64,000 nt of DNA, taken from NCBI GenBank assembly GCA_033816765.1, contig CM066287.1, positions 6,262,001 through 6,326,000 on the forward strand, given 5' to 3'. The notes below the pieces were generated by a model, which was not told the origin of the DNA, did no database searches, and worked only from the letters and a program-made list of their open reading frames with translations. The stretch is from Nothopassalora personata. Taxonomy: Eukaryota > Ascomycota > Dothideomycetes > Mycosphaerellales > Mycosphaerellaceae. The position numbers were made by a program, and so were the translations under genes. Shown here one piece after another: positions 20,501 to 29,480 of this stretch (position 1 is its first letter; each line of letters starts with the position of its first letter).

Positions 20501-21005
20501 TAAGGAAGTGCACAAAGAAACACGCAAGGCGATCGAAGATGCACAACGAAAACTGTCTCAACAACGGCAGGACACGAGAAAAATGGCACCTCTGCTAAAA
20601 GAAGGGGATAAGGTCTATCTCCTTACAAAAAACTTGAGAACAAGAAGACAGACCAAGAAACTGGATCACGTCAAGGTCGGACCATTTTTAATCGACAAAG
20701 TCGTAGGACTAGTCAACTATCGACTACGACTACCACCAGACGCCAAAATCCACCCAGTCTTCCATATCTCCAAGTTGGAACCCGCAGACGCCGAAACACC
20801 CTGCCAGGAGAGCTTCCATTTTAAACCGGAAGCAGAAAACGAATTTGAAGTCGAAAGAATCCTAGATAAGAAAGGTCAGCGATACCTTGTCAAATGGAAA
20901 GGATACGACGAATCAGAAAATACCTGGGAACCAAAACAAAACCTACGAAACTGTCAGCAAAAGATCCAGGAATACTACAAGACCAAAAAGCGGCCAGCGG
21001 ACTAG
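17580..21005 (+). CDS. pol: Pol polyprotein (PR-RT-RH-IN-chromodomain)
   Basis: An intact 1141-residue polyprotein that copies the element RNA to DNA and integrates it. Protease: MIDSGAAGNFI with catalytic Asp37. Reverse transcriptase: LVQDYRKLNEITIKNRYPLP, then FLVMPMGLTNAPAS, then YMDDI at residues 396-399. RNase H: ETDASDMAIG (from about residue 544) through GRENGRADALSRR. Integrase: HHCC zinc domain around residues 726-770 (HHDG...HPG...CVHCQRNK), then the D,D,E core with MDFITK, FITDRD and HPETDGQTERMNQ. A chromodomain at about residues 1089-1125 (FEVERILDKKGQRYLVKWKG, then TWEP) probably steers integration to particular chromatin. The start codon overlaps the gag stop as ATGA, so translation by termination-reinitiation is likely, in place of the -1 or +1 shift used by many relatives. 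The stop codon lies inside a strong hairpin. Confidence 0.95.
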   Translation: MSDRRELCNTQAHASTSNTVFQTQAIVNGHKTSVMIDSGAAGNFISESFTRRNGLATLKKKWGYELIAVNGSSLPSVEWETIPLPLAIQQHHENITLDVTDMASHDIVLGMPWLRKHNPVIDWRRGVLTFRECDCVVDIQPAQWQRSLADEARKQLNEIQLAPTRRTKEPPSTGTDTGVGPPGHEVTGSDGSNAPSKNTNISELSIPKEYRKWSRLFEEERGKTALPKHRPWDHKINIQPGKEPPWGPLYQMSEKELQTLREWLKEKLAKGWIRRSTSSAGTPCMFVPKANGKLRLVQDYRKLNEITIKNRYPLPNIEEAQDRLTGSDWYTKIDLRDAFYAIRMAEGEEWKTAFRTRYGLYEFLVMPMGLTNAPASCQDLVNETLRDLLDVCVIAYMDDILVYTKGSLQEHIKQVQDVFERLRQSGFKTAPEKCEFHKKEVKFLGFIISTTGITIDPAKTQSIREWPEPKTVKDVQSFLGLANYNRKFIKDYSKIAAPMTMLTRKDVTWKWGKEQTEAFKKLKEQCASAPTLRLFDGSKEVHIETDASDMAIGACLTQTHDGQRHPVAYYSRKMTTAEQNYDIHDKELLAIVAAMQHWRVYVEGPPKLTILSDHKNLTYFTTTKELTRRQARWSELLGQYKFEIKYTPGRENGRADALSRRSDYMEGKEPVQHKILKTNPDGSLSANTREFNNIVRILGDRDEQFPISQGKYQVPKDREEECIRQHHDGPNYGHPGTSKTMDLIQRSFSFPQMRLKVSRYIKQCVHCQRNKAARHAKYGHLQFRTPPTKPWDEVTMDFITKLPPSRDQVTKQPYDMILVMVDRLTKYAHFIPASETYNAEQLGYLVLDRLIRYHGFPQAFITDRDKLFTSNYWKTLMGTIGIKHKLSTAYHPETDGQTERMNQTLEQYLRHYINYAQDNWVSLLPMAQIALNNHKSETTSTTPFYANFGKDPNLFGTPGSHPQAERAIVTTDTLKEVHKETRKAIEDAQRKLSQQRQDTRKMAPLLKEGDKVYLLTKNLRTRRQTKKLDHVKVGPFLIDKVVGLVNYRLRLPPDAKIHPVFHISKLEPADAETPCQESFHFKPEAENEFEVERILDKKGQRYLVKWKGYDESENTWEPKQNLRNCQQKIQEYYKTKKRPAD
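20985..20989 (-). terminator. Possible Pol III T-run downstream of the tRNA-like sequence
   Basis: TTTTT on the minus strand, 45 nt beyond the 3' end of the tRNA-like sequence and just past the hairpin at 20997-21028. It would suffice as an RNA polymerase III terminator if the A and B boxes of the tRNA-like sequence are active. It lies within the pol frame on the other strand, so chance is also possible. Confidence 0.3.
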
Positions 21006-21028
21006 TCACCGATTGGTGACCAGTCCGC
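20997..21028. other. Strong hairpin spanning the pol stop codon
   Basis: GCGGACT-A-GTCACC pairs with GGTGAC-C-AGTCCGC around a GATT loop: 13 base pairs with a single A-C mismatch. The pol stop TAG (21003-21005) is in the 5' arm. The structure forms on either strand. On the plus strand it could affect pol termination or mRNA 3' processing; on the minus strand it follows the tRNA-like sequence and precedes a T5 run. Confidence 0.8.
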
Positions 21029-21034
21029 CGGGAG

Positions 21035-21108
21035 CAGCTAGAGTAGGAATCGAACCCACGACCTCAAGAGTGTAGACAACTTGCGCTCTACCACTGAGCT
21101 ACCTAGCC
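21035..21108 (-). tRNA. tRNA-like sequence (degenerate anticodon arm)
   Basis: On the minus strand 73 nt plus a discriminator G fold as a tRNA. The acceptor GGCTAGG/TCTAGCT has 7 bp including two G-U pairs, the D arm is GCTC-AGTGGTA-GAGC, and the T arm is GTGGG-TTCGAAT-CCTAC. The A box (TAGCTCAGTGG) and B box (GGTTCGAATCC) match the Pol III consensus perfectly. The anticodon arm is 19 nt, not 17, with a 4-bp CAAG/CTTG stem and an 11-nt loop, so no anticodon can be assigned; it is a pseudo-tRNA or a tRNA-like module. It lies between pol and the antisense gene, downstream of the latter in its own direction. Confidence 0.6.
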
Positions 21109-21147
21109 GATCAATGGAAACAGGGACACAACTTACAAATAAGTACC

Positions 21148-21687
21148 CTAAAGGGACTCTACCCCTAGGGACTCGCCCCAAGGCTCCGCCCCAGAAAGCG
21201 CCGCCCAGTCATTTACGGGCATCTCTAGGATATCCGAGAAAGGAACTAGCGAAGGAGGCACCTCTACCCCCGACGCCTGTTCAAGGGACGCTAGCTCCTC
21301 GCGCGCCTCTTCTTCCTCGAGCTCCTCCAACTCCTTAGCGACGGCATCATCGGTACGACGCTCAGCTAACCGTAGCTGTTTCCGAAGACGGATCTTGCGC
21401 ATCTTCAGCCGCACCTCCTCCTCTTCGATCCTCTCAAGCTCCAGCTTGAGTTTATCGCGCGAATCGCGAAGGCGTTCCCACTCCGGACGAGAAAGACGCA
21501 CATCGCAATCCTTACAGCCTTTTCGAATGCAGGCCGAACACTTCCCAGACCGAGAGCCCACGATACACCTCACTACTGCGCCCGAGGATCGAGACTTCTG
21601 ACAATTCGTACATGGGGCCATTTCGATACCGGAAACTTCAGTATCCGAAGCAAGTCGTTGACGGCGTTTGTGGGAGGAAGAAGACAT
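21148..21687 (-). CDS. Antisense Cys-rich/coiled-coil protein of the chromovirus
   Basis: A complete 179-codon frame on the strand opposite to gag-pol, starting 75 nt from the 3' LTR (an alternative start is Met23, MAPCTNCQ). The N-terminal third is Cys-rich: C26-x2-C29-x11-C41-x8-C50-x2-C53-x4-C58-x2-C61, a plausible zinc-binding module. Residues about 70-140 are a highly charged Glu/Arg/Lys-rich heptad-like segment, probably a coiled coil. The C-terminus is neutral (LVPFSDILEMPVNDWAAL). The RIP-degraded relative at 419-7617 has an antisense frame with the same position, spacing and layout (878-1363), so this is a family trait and not a chance frame. Its function is unknown. A DNA- or RNA-binding regulator of the element is my inference; I do not recognise a named family. 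Confidence 0.7.
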   Translation of the reverse strand: MSSSSHKRRQRLASDTEVSGIEMAPCTNCQKSRSSGAVVRCIVGSRSGKCSACIRKGCKDCDVRLSRPEWERLRDSRDKLKLELERIEEEEVRLKMRKIRLRKQLRLAERRTDDAVAKELEELEEEEAREELASLEQASGVEVPPSLVPFSDILEMPVNDWAALSGAEPWGESLGVESL

Positions 21688-21749
21688 CGTTGCGAGACAC
21701 GAAAAGGAAGTACAACATGACTTAAGAAGCTTCGGGACGAAGCTAGGCT

Positions 21750-21762
21750 AAGAAGGGGATGG
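21750..21762 (+). other. Polypurine tract
   Basis: AAGAAGGGGATGG immediately precedes the 3' LTR start TGTTACGG; it is the primer for plus-strand DNA synthesis. The relic has the matching tract beside its 3' LTR (801-813, minus strand). Confidence 0.9.
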
Positions 21763-22125
21763 TGTTACGGAATGATTCCCATGGACCCTGGAATCATAAT
21801 GACAAGACGAACACGTGACTCATCCTGCCTGAGCGCTCAGACTTGGAGCGATCAGACTGCTCATGCTCAGACTGATCAGACTGCTCATGCTCAGACTGAT
21901 CAGACTGATCACCGAGATCTACGAATCTCCTTTGTATTTAGGAACGCTAGAAACCCTTATGGTTCTAATGCGTTCAACTCATGTTACTATCTCACTGATT
22001 GGAATACAACTCTTATTCCAATTATTCATCTTCGCTCAGCTTGCTTCAGCCTCTCCAAAGAATAATCCCGCCACGTGACTTGACTTATCTCTCTTTGAGA
22101 CTAGCCCTGGAACGAGACAATAACA
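21763..22125 (+). repeat. 3' LTR of the intact chromovirus
   Basis: 363 bp, identical by eye to 15182-15544, implying very recent integration. The target duplication ATTAT follows at 22126-22130. Confidence 0.95.
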
Positions 22126-22130
22126 ATTAT
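22126..22130. repeat. Target-site duplication ATTAT (right)
   Basis: Right copy of the 5-bp duplication flanking the intact chromovirus. Confidence 0.95.
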
Positions 22131-22930
22131 ATATAAGGGTTAGCTATAGACTACCCTTATACTAAGATATATAAAGTAATAACCTTCTAATTATTCTTTA
22201 TCTAGTAGAATTACGCGTAAGTCTTATATTCTTAGCTATATCTCTTATAGTAAGATACTTACCTGTAAGGGCACCTGCTTAGCGGCCATGGGCCGTCACA
22301 TTACCTTTTTGATACTTAAGAAAATACTATATATAGTATAAGTATAGAGTATTAGGATCTAAGTATAATTAGGCTTAAGTCTATTAAATCTAATGTATTA
22401 ACTACTAAAAGATAGGTAGCTTTAATTAGTTATCTATAGCATTTTTAGTTATAGTAATCTTTAGTCTTAGATAGATATATATAATATACTACTAGCTTAT
22501 TAAATACCTAATATATAAGCCTAAACCTAAGTAAATAATTTTACTAAATAATTAGCTTACTATAATATAATATAACTAACGGTGAAATCTGTCCTATTAG
22601 CTATAACTCTTAAGGGCAATAGTACCTACTAGTAGTACTAGTAAGCTAGATGTACTAGATATGTCTATAATAACTTAAATAGGCCTAATAGAAGTTTCCT
22701 CGTAGGTCTACTAGGGATATCGCACTACTATACGATAGGTATTTAATAGGATAGGGTGTATCCCTCCAATCTTAATAATAATGCAACTAAGCTTTATAGA
22801 AGTCCTTAAGTTAATCGGTCGTAGCGAAGTCCTATTAAGCGCCTTTTAGGCTTATAACTATCGCGTTATAATAAGCTAATTGCTTGATTGAATTATTTAC
22901 TTGGTTTAGGCTCATATATTGGATATTAAC
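22131..22930. other. AT-rich RIP-mutated flank
   Basis: TA-rich, CA/TG-poor sequence continuing the repeat block that the chromovirus entered. No domain is recognisable. A short unmutated patch around 22276-22312 (GCACCTGCTTAGCGGCCATG...) interrupts the pattern. Normal base composition returns after about 22.9 kb. Confidence 0.6.
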
Positions 22931-23632
22931 CAGCTAGCAGTGTATTGCATGTGTCTATCTAAGACTGAAGATTGCTGTAAATAAAAAGGCTGTAGATAAC
23001 TAATCAAAGCCACCTGTCTTTTGGCAGTTGATGCCTAAGGCTTGATGGACTGAAGCCCGATTGCGCTTGGATCGTGACAGAGGGATGTATACCTTCGAAG
23101 AGAATGTTGTTGTCTTATACAACGCGGGAATCGCAAGCACCAAAGCTAGCCCTATTTGCTCTTAGACTCGCTGCGCGAATTGGCGTCGGGTCGCTGTGAG
23201 GTAAAGTTCTGTCGCATGTTTCTTCATTCTCACCTCTCACTTCTTCGCAGCAATCTAGGCACTGTACAGAACTAGAGACAAGCGCAATTTTGTTCTTCTT
23301 TATACTCTCATCTACCTCTCTTTGCAAATCGCGAAGGATCCCACACAGTTTGTGCGCCGGTTGACGATTATAGGTCATCCTCCACCGTTGATCTCCCGCT
23401 CCGACTCCGTACTAGTCCAACCCGCACTCTCTCATGTCGACACGACTCGCCGAAGCACGGGCTTGTTGATCCTGATCGTGGCACTTATTGGACGTGGAGA
23501 CGTATCATGTTCCGCCATTTGCACTTCACCCTCTCTATCGTCCTCTTCTGCGTCATTTGCAAAGTCTCCCAGGAGCTTCCCAAGAGGGGCGACTTCACCG
23601 TCTGAAGTACCACCTCCACTCGTACAGTCGCA

Positions 23633-25800
23633 ATGGACGAACCTCCGGACGTGGCCACGCTGGTCGCTGGCCTTGTCGCGGAAAGCGAGAGCACGAAGAA
23701 GTACGCGGTGTATAAGTTGAAGGGACAGTTGGGGGATCCAGGCTTTGCGGACGCGTTTATACAGAGTGACGGGTTGACGCCGTTGAAGCAGGCGGTGCTG
23801 GATACGAGTGGGAATACGCAGGCGTATGCGCTGGGAAGTTTGAATGTGTTGTTGGAGCTGGATATGGGGTGGGAGTGCATAGATGAGGAGGTGCTGGACA
23901 AGGTATGGAATGGTTGAAAGGTTGAAGAGCTGCGATCTGACGGTGTGGTTAGGCGCTTGCGCTGGCGATAACACATCCTCTGGTTAACATTGTGCGTAAT
24001 GCGCTGCATCTCCTTGTCCTTATAGTTTCGCGGCCATTAAATACCGGCATTTCGGATGAGGATGCGCAGTTTGGGTTCGTTGCGTTAAAGCCGGCGTTGG
24101 ATAATCACCCGCAGTTCCTGGAGTCCTTGGTACATCGGTTGAGCGCATCGGATCATGGATTGTGTGCGAATGCGCTGCAGTTGGTGAATGCTCTCATGAA
24201 TGATGCGATCGTGAATGGGGGAGAGCACGAATGGCCGAAGTTCATCAAGAAGCTGCAAGATCTGGGAGTGATAGGAGGAGTGGGTATGCTCATGCGTGGT
24301 GATGCGGCAAGTGACGCCGACAGTCCTCTATCGACGGCTATACTGGAGTTTCAGAGCTTGACAAAGGTGCTTCTGAGACAGTGGAGAGATGTAATGGTCA
24401 ACATGGAACTGCCGGAACACAAGAGGGCCTTGAAGACAATCAATCTGCTGAGCAAGCCGGAGCCATACAACCCTCCCCCAGCTGTCAATGGAGTGAAGGC
24501 TAGGAAGCACCACCCAGAGAAGTGGCGACGGTTGGGTTTCGAAACCGAATCACCTGCGTGGGAGTTCGACGAGACTGGCTACCTGGGCATGATGGATCTG
24601 GTCGAATATTGCAGACGCAACGAGGATTCTTACGTGAAGACGCTGATGCAACAAGCCGCTCTGCCACGCGAACAACGATGTCCGATTGCACGCGCAAGCT
24701 TGAGCATCACCTTGATACTGTACGAGCATTTTGAGGTCGATGATGCAGGATTCTCCAGTGCCAAGAATCGCAACAACAGCGTTTCAGGCAGGCTGATGCC
24801 CAACGTCGACAACTTATACAAGCCCTTGCTCCTGCAATGGGGCCGCTTGCATACCGCAGCATTGAACGCACTAATGCGGCTCTGGAAGGATGCTGGCGCC
24901 GAACACGAGGACTTTTACAAGATGGAGGAAGTTGTCCGCATCATAGTGGAGAGGATCCTGGGATCTACCGGTCGCAAGACGGATGTAGGTCGAGTTGAAG
25001 AGGAACTCAGACGGGTCAGCCTCGAAACGGCCCGAAGATGGCAGATGGAGAACCTGAACGAGGTCTATCAAGACGCGTGGGGTCCACACCTCGTACAGGT
25101 TCGGGAGCAACTGCACCATGAGAGTCTGCAATTCATGAAAGAGCAGCGGATTCGTTGCCTACTTCAAGGCTCGTGGTTCCCAGCATCGTCCCACGCCTCG
25201 GCAGATGCAAGTTGGCGGTACGTACGATTAAGCCACAACAGAAAATGGCTGCACTACCAGAACTATTCCACCAAAAGCGAGACGGAACCACCGCTCGCAG
25301 ACCTGCCTGAAAAGATCGATCTCAACGCAGTAACTTCCGTCGACAGTAACGTGTCGGCATCCGATCAGCCTATCAGGAAATCGGACAACGACAGCACAGA
25401 AACTCTCAAGGACTCGACACGCGACTCCGCCAAGGGGACGACAACAAAAATAACAATCCTGGGGACCGTCCAGGCAGGGTCTAAGAATTTCGGGGCGGAA
25501 GAAGGCGTGTTGTTGGAGTTGTTCCCCCAGACCTCCTATCTAGCTTCAGAATGGCTGGACGGACTGCTAATGTTATTGAACCAACAACCGATTACCAAGG
25601 ACACGACGCGGCTGATCGAGATGATGGAGGACTGGGGAGTGAGATTGCGGATGCTGAACCTTCGCTGGGAGGACGTGGATTGGGAGGCTCTAGAAATGTC
25701 TGTGAAAGGGGATACTGTGAACTCCAAGGCTGTGCCAAGCAGGGAAGGGGTGGATGATCCGTACTGGTATGCGTTGCCAGACGAGGTTGATGAGTCCTAA
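23633..25800 (+). CDS. ELMO/CED-12 family protein
   Basis: Two exons: 23633-23902 and 23953-25800, with a 50-bp intron (GTATGG...TTAG, branch CTGAC) in phase 0; 705 residues. ELMO proteins are scaffolds that partner DOCK-type exchange factors to activate Rac-like GTPases in actin-dependent polarity. The N-terminal half (residues 1-270) is an Armadillo-like helical array. An ELMO domain core follows at about 280-330 (WRRLGFETESPAWEFDETGYLG...). A PH-like region with LQGSWFP...WRYVRLSHNRKWLHY starts near residue 490. The tail ends in WYALPDEVDES. The family assignment rests on the ELMO core and domain order; the specific partner is not shown by the sequence. Confidence 0.85.
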
Positions 25801-26850
25801 GTCGATGCGAGAGGAAATCGCAGATCCATGGATCTTCTCTCTTTCCTCCCTCACTCTTTTCCTGCGTTCTAGTCCGACATTTAATAATGGTTCTTTTCGC
25901 CGATTTGGTAAGCGAGTCAGACGGTAGTGATTCCGACAACACGTGGGTTGCTGCAGATGCGTCGGATCATTCGGAGATTTGAACTCTGCTGCCTACTTAG
26001 GTCGCCAATAGTACTGTAGTCTGTAGTCGGGAGAACCACCGTGTGCCTTGTGCTTGGTAGTCAGCCCCAGGCACGCGAACTATTCTTGTCGTGTATGCTG
26101 ACATGCACGAGAATACAGTACAAGACTAAGCTGGAACGGCTTGTGTTCGCCTCATTTCGCGGCAGTCGGATGCTAGCTCCCTCGTCTCACGACGAACATG
26201 GCCACATGGCTACCAGGTTGAAGGCTCAAGTTGGCCTAGACTGCGACTGGGGAGCGGAGACGCCAAGGATGTGCTCGCGCAATGGGAAGTTCCGCCGCTG
26301 TGCTGAAACACGCCTGGACAATCGACTCGCGATTTTGAAAGGTCTTGAGACTGTAGCTTGTTACGGCAGACGATTGCGGTAGATACACGAGGTCCAGTAT
26401 CTCGAAGCGTCAGAAGCGAGGAGGATCAGGTCAGGAGCCGCGATCTATCTGCGCTTACGCCTGCGACTGTGATAGGAACGCCATTCGTGCAGATGATCGA
26501 CGCTTTCCCTTTTGTCCTAGCTTACGTGATACACGACAGGACGGTTGAAATGTCGGTTGAAGGCGCCGAACTACAGTACTTGACGAGGACAGGTCGGATA
26601 GAGAACCGTTGCCGAATTCCAGCCGTGCTTGTTGCCAATGGGGATTCGGCGTGGTGCTTTCCATTACTTTTCTAATAGTTAGAGTTCGAGGTGTCCAAGG
26701 ATACAGAGTCTTGAGCACCCTGTCAGGGAGCCGAAGTTAGACCTCGACACGCGAGACCAGCGAACGCTGTTGGTGAACTGCTTTCTCAGCCGTCAGATAC
26801 GAAGAGCTGGTAGGGGGACATGCCCTAGCCTACTGTTTTTCAACGGCTTT
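25801..26850. other. Intergenic DNA, no supported gene
   Basis: Ordinary base composition. Short open frames at 26041-26382 and 26358-26675 lack codon bias, domains or splice support. It forms the border between the ELMO gene and the AT-rich block. Confidence 0.5.
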
Positions 26851-26859
26851 TGTACGACT

Positions 26860-29480
26860 TAGGCTAGAAGTATTAACTTTCTTAGTACGAAGAACTAGTT
26901 ATTAGTATATAACTCTTAAAAGTATTATAGAATATTATTCTTAGTCTATGCCCTTTATATATAGCTCTAGGTAATATTTTAATAACTCTTATAATTACAC
27001 TTTCTCTAATTAGTTTACGATAGTTCCTTCTTAGAAGGTTTAATTTATAGGTCTAACTATTAAGTAGTAACATCTCGTATATCTATTAGTCTATATAAGA
27101 ACGCTATAAAATAGTAATTAATAATAATAGAGGTTATACTAGATAGTAATCTACGCTAAGTAGTAGAGTATTCTTCTTAATAGAGTGAGATAGTAGAAAT
27201 ATATATATTCTTTTTAAGTAACTCTATATACTCTATAGCTTAGTAATAATAAGCAGTTAGGCTATATAAGTATTAACTAATCTAAAGTTAAATATAGCTA
27301 TAGCTATAAGTAGAGCTACTATAATTATAGTAGTACTAATAATAAGTATATTTTAGATAAAGGTAATACTAGATTAGATAGAGAGTAACTTTATAATATT
27401 AAGAACTACTTCTTATTATATTTACCTACTCTATTTAAATATATATTACTTATATAGATAGATATCTATATAATAATTAAGATAGATAATATTTTAGTAG
27501 TATAGTAGAGAAATTAAATAAGGTACTATTATTATAATTTAAACTATTCTTCTAGAAGTTTACATTTATCTACTTTATTACATATAGTAGATAGTATATA
27601 TAGAACAATTATACTAGAGTAATAAAAAGACTTTAGAGTAGTATTTGAACTTTAGAAATAAAGATATAGATAAATCTAGTATAAGTATACTATAGTAGAT
27701 ATATAGAGTCTATAAAGAGAGTATATAGAAAGATCTATAATATAATAACTACTATTTTAAGTATAAGATAAACTCTATACAGATAATATTAACTAATATA
27801 ACTAGTTATAAGTATGTTTCTTAATTTAATAAAGTATCTTTAAGTCTAGTAGTTACTATTTCTTAATTTACTAAATCTAGCTTATATTAAAGCTAATTAA
27901 AAAAGTATATATAATCTATTATTAAGCTTAGTATAGTCTAATAAAATTATAAGATTAGAAGTCTAAGTTTAGATACATTTATTCTTAGGCTAATAGAAAG
28001 TTACAAGAAAGTAATAAAGTAGTAGCTATCTTTATCTTATGAAGACCTAAGTAGTAGTAGGGTAGATATTAGATTATAGTATATTCCAAAAAGTAATATT
28101 AAATAGTAAGTTAAACGCCTTAAACTATAGAGATATAATACGTCTCTATATATAAAGAACGTAGTATAGTTATAAGTTTAAATTATAAAGTTACTAGTAA
28201 TTAAGTAACTATAAATTACTAAGTTACTAGTAAGTTTTAATTCTATATAGCGTATATAGTTCTTCTATAGCTAGTAGCTAGACGTAGCTTTATAGCTTAA
28301 ACTAAAATATAATATCTATATACTATCTTAAAAGCTACTATCTTATACTATGTTAATTAATTTTAAAATTCATTTATATAGTAGTTTTAGTCTTTTAAAT
28401 TTTTCAAAAAGAGACTAGCTAGGCTATATAACTAATTTGATAAGATTATACTATTTCTATCTATGAAAGAAAATATAAAGCTATCTATATACTATATTAA
28501 ATTACCTATAAAGCGTAACTAGTAAATAATATTCTTAAGAGTATCTATCTACTACCTTCTTAATTAGTACTAGAGAATTATCTATTATATAGAAAATAAC
28601 TAGTAAGGAATATATACTAGTAGTATTAGTATTACTTATAAAAATAGAATATACTATCTATAAAGAATATCACCCTAAGTTCTACTACTAACTTTACTTA
28701 ATATAATTAAAAATATTCTACTTTAGAGTAACTATAATAGAGTCTTGATAAAGCTTAATAGTATTTATTTATTCTTAGTATATTATTATAGTTAAAAAGT
28801 AAAGATTCTATAAGAATACTTTTATATTATATACATTCTTTTAAATTTAGCAATATACTAATATAGTAGCTTAAGTCTAGAAAGATTTATATACTTATAC
28901 TTTATCTCTAAAATAGATTATAAAGCTAGTAGTACTAGTATAAAGTAAATATACTTATTTAGAAGTATTAATAGATTTCTAATATTAGATATTATAATAC
29001 TAGTTAGAGTAATAATAGTAGTAGTAATAATAGTAGACATATATTATTACTAGACTATAGGTAATAGAGTCATTAGAAGCTAAGTCTATATTTACTTTGA
29101 GAAGATATTACTACTATATTTATAGACTAGCTTTTATATTTATAACAGTAATACTTATAATACTATAGAGTTCTATATTCTAGCTTTATCTATAGGACTA
29201 GTAAATAGTAATATTAAGTGTAACTAGGGTACTTATAGACTATACTATAGTACTATTAATGGTATTTTGATATTATGATTTTATATTATACTATAACTAG
29301 AGCAACAACAATATAGATAATATCGAGGCTATAGTAGTAGTAATATCTTAGATAGTTTAAATAGTAATTAAGTAACCAGTTATCTATATTACTTTATCTA
29401 CCTGTCTTAGTTCTCCACTACTGTAACTTTTCTTTTCATATAGTCCTTTCTATACAATACCGTCAAGTTAGTCTCTATCT
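26860..29480. other. AT-rich RIP block
   Basis: About 2.6 kb of strongly AT-rich sequence dominated by TA, ATAT and CTA, with CA/TG almost absent and no open frame of useful length. This is deeply RIP-eroded repeat DNA. The only recognisable part is the LTR relic at about 27940-28325. Borders with normal sequence are sharp near 26.86 and 29.45 kb. Confidence 0.75.
27940..28325 (-). repeat. Heavily eroded LTR relic
   Basis: It aligns by eye with the solo LTR at 8823: TTTATTCTTAGGCTAATAG, AGTAATAAAGTAGTAGCT, TAGTATATTC.AAA.AGTAATATT.AATAGT and AGTTAAACGCC occur in the same order, and the end resembles GCTTAATCCGGACCGTAACA after further C-to-T change. Same orientation as the solo LTR. More mutated than any other copy here. 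Confidence 0.65.

Larger units (their letters stand above)
15182..22125 (+). mobile_element. Complete, young Ty3/Gypsy chromovirus with antisense cargo
   Basis: 6944 bp with 363-bp LTRs identical by eye, a perfect 5-bp duplication, intact gag (15562-17583) and pol (17580-21005), a polypurine tract (21750-21762) and a self-priming signal. Pol carries protease, reverse transcriptase, RNase H, integrase and a C-terminal chromodomain, so it is a chromovirus. Between pol and the 3' LTR lie about 750 bp of extra sequence: a 32-nt hairpin at the pol stop, a minus-strand tRNA-like sequence, and an antisense 179-codon gene. CA/TG content is normal, in sharp contrast to the flanks, so it integrated recently or has not passed a RIP-active cross while duplicated. 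It is a relative of the relic at 419-7617. Confidence 0.95.

Noticed and set aside
22131..22200. Possible terminal inverted repeat near the 3' flank of the chromovirus
   Set aside because: The apparent inverted sequence is short and AT-rich and can be explained by RIP-biased composition.
26041..26675. Two overlapping frames of 113 and 105 codons
   Set aside because: No domain, signal peptide, intron pair or codon bias; probably chance frames in GC-balanced intergenic DNA.
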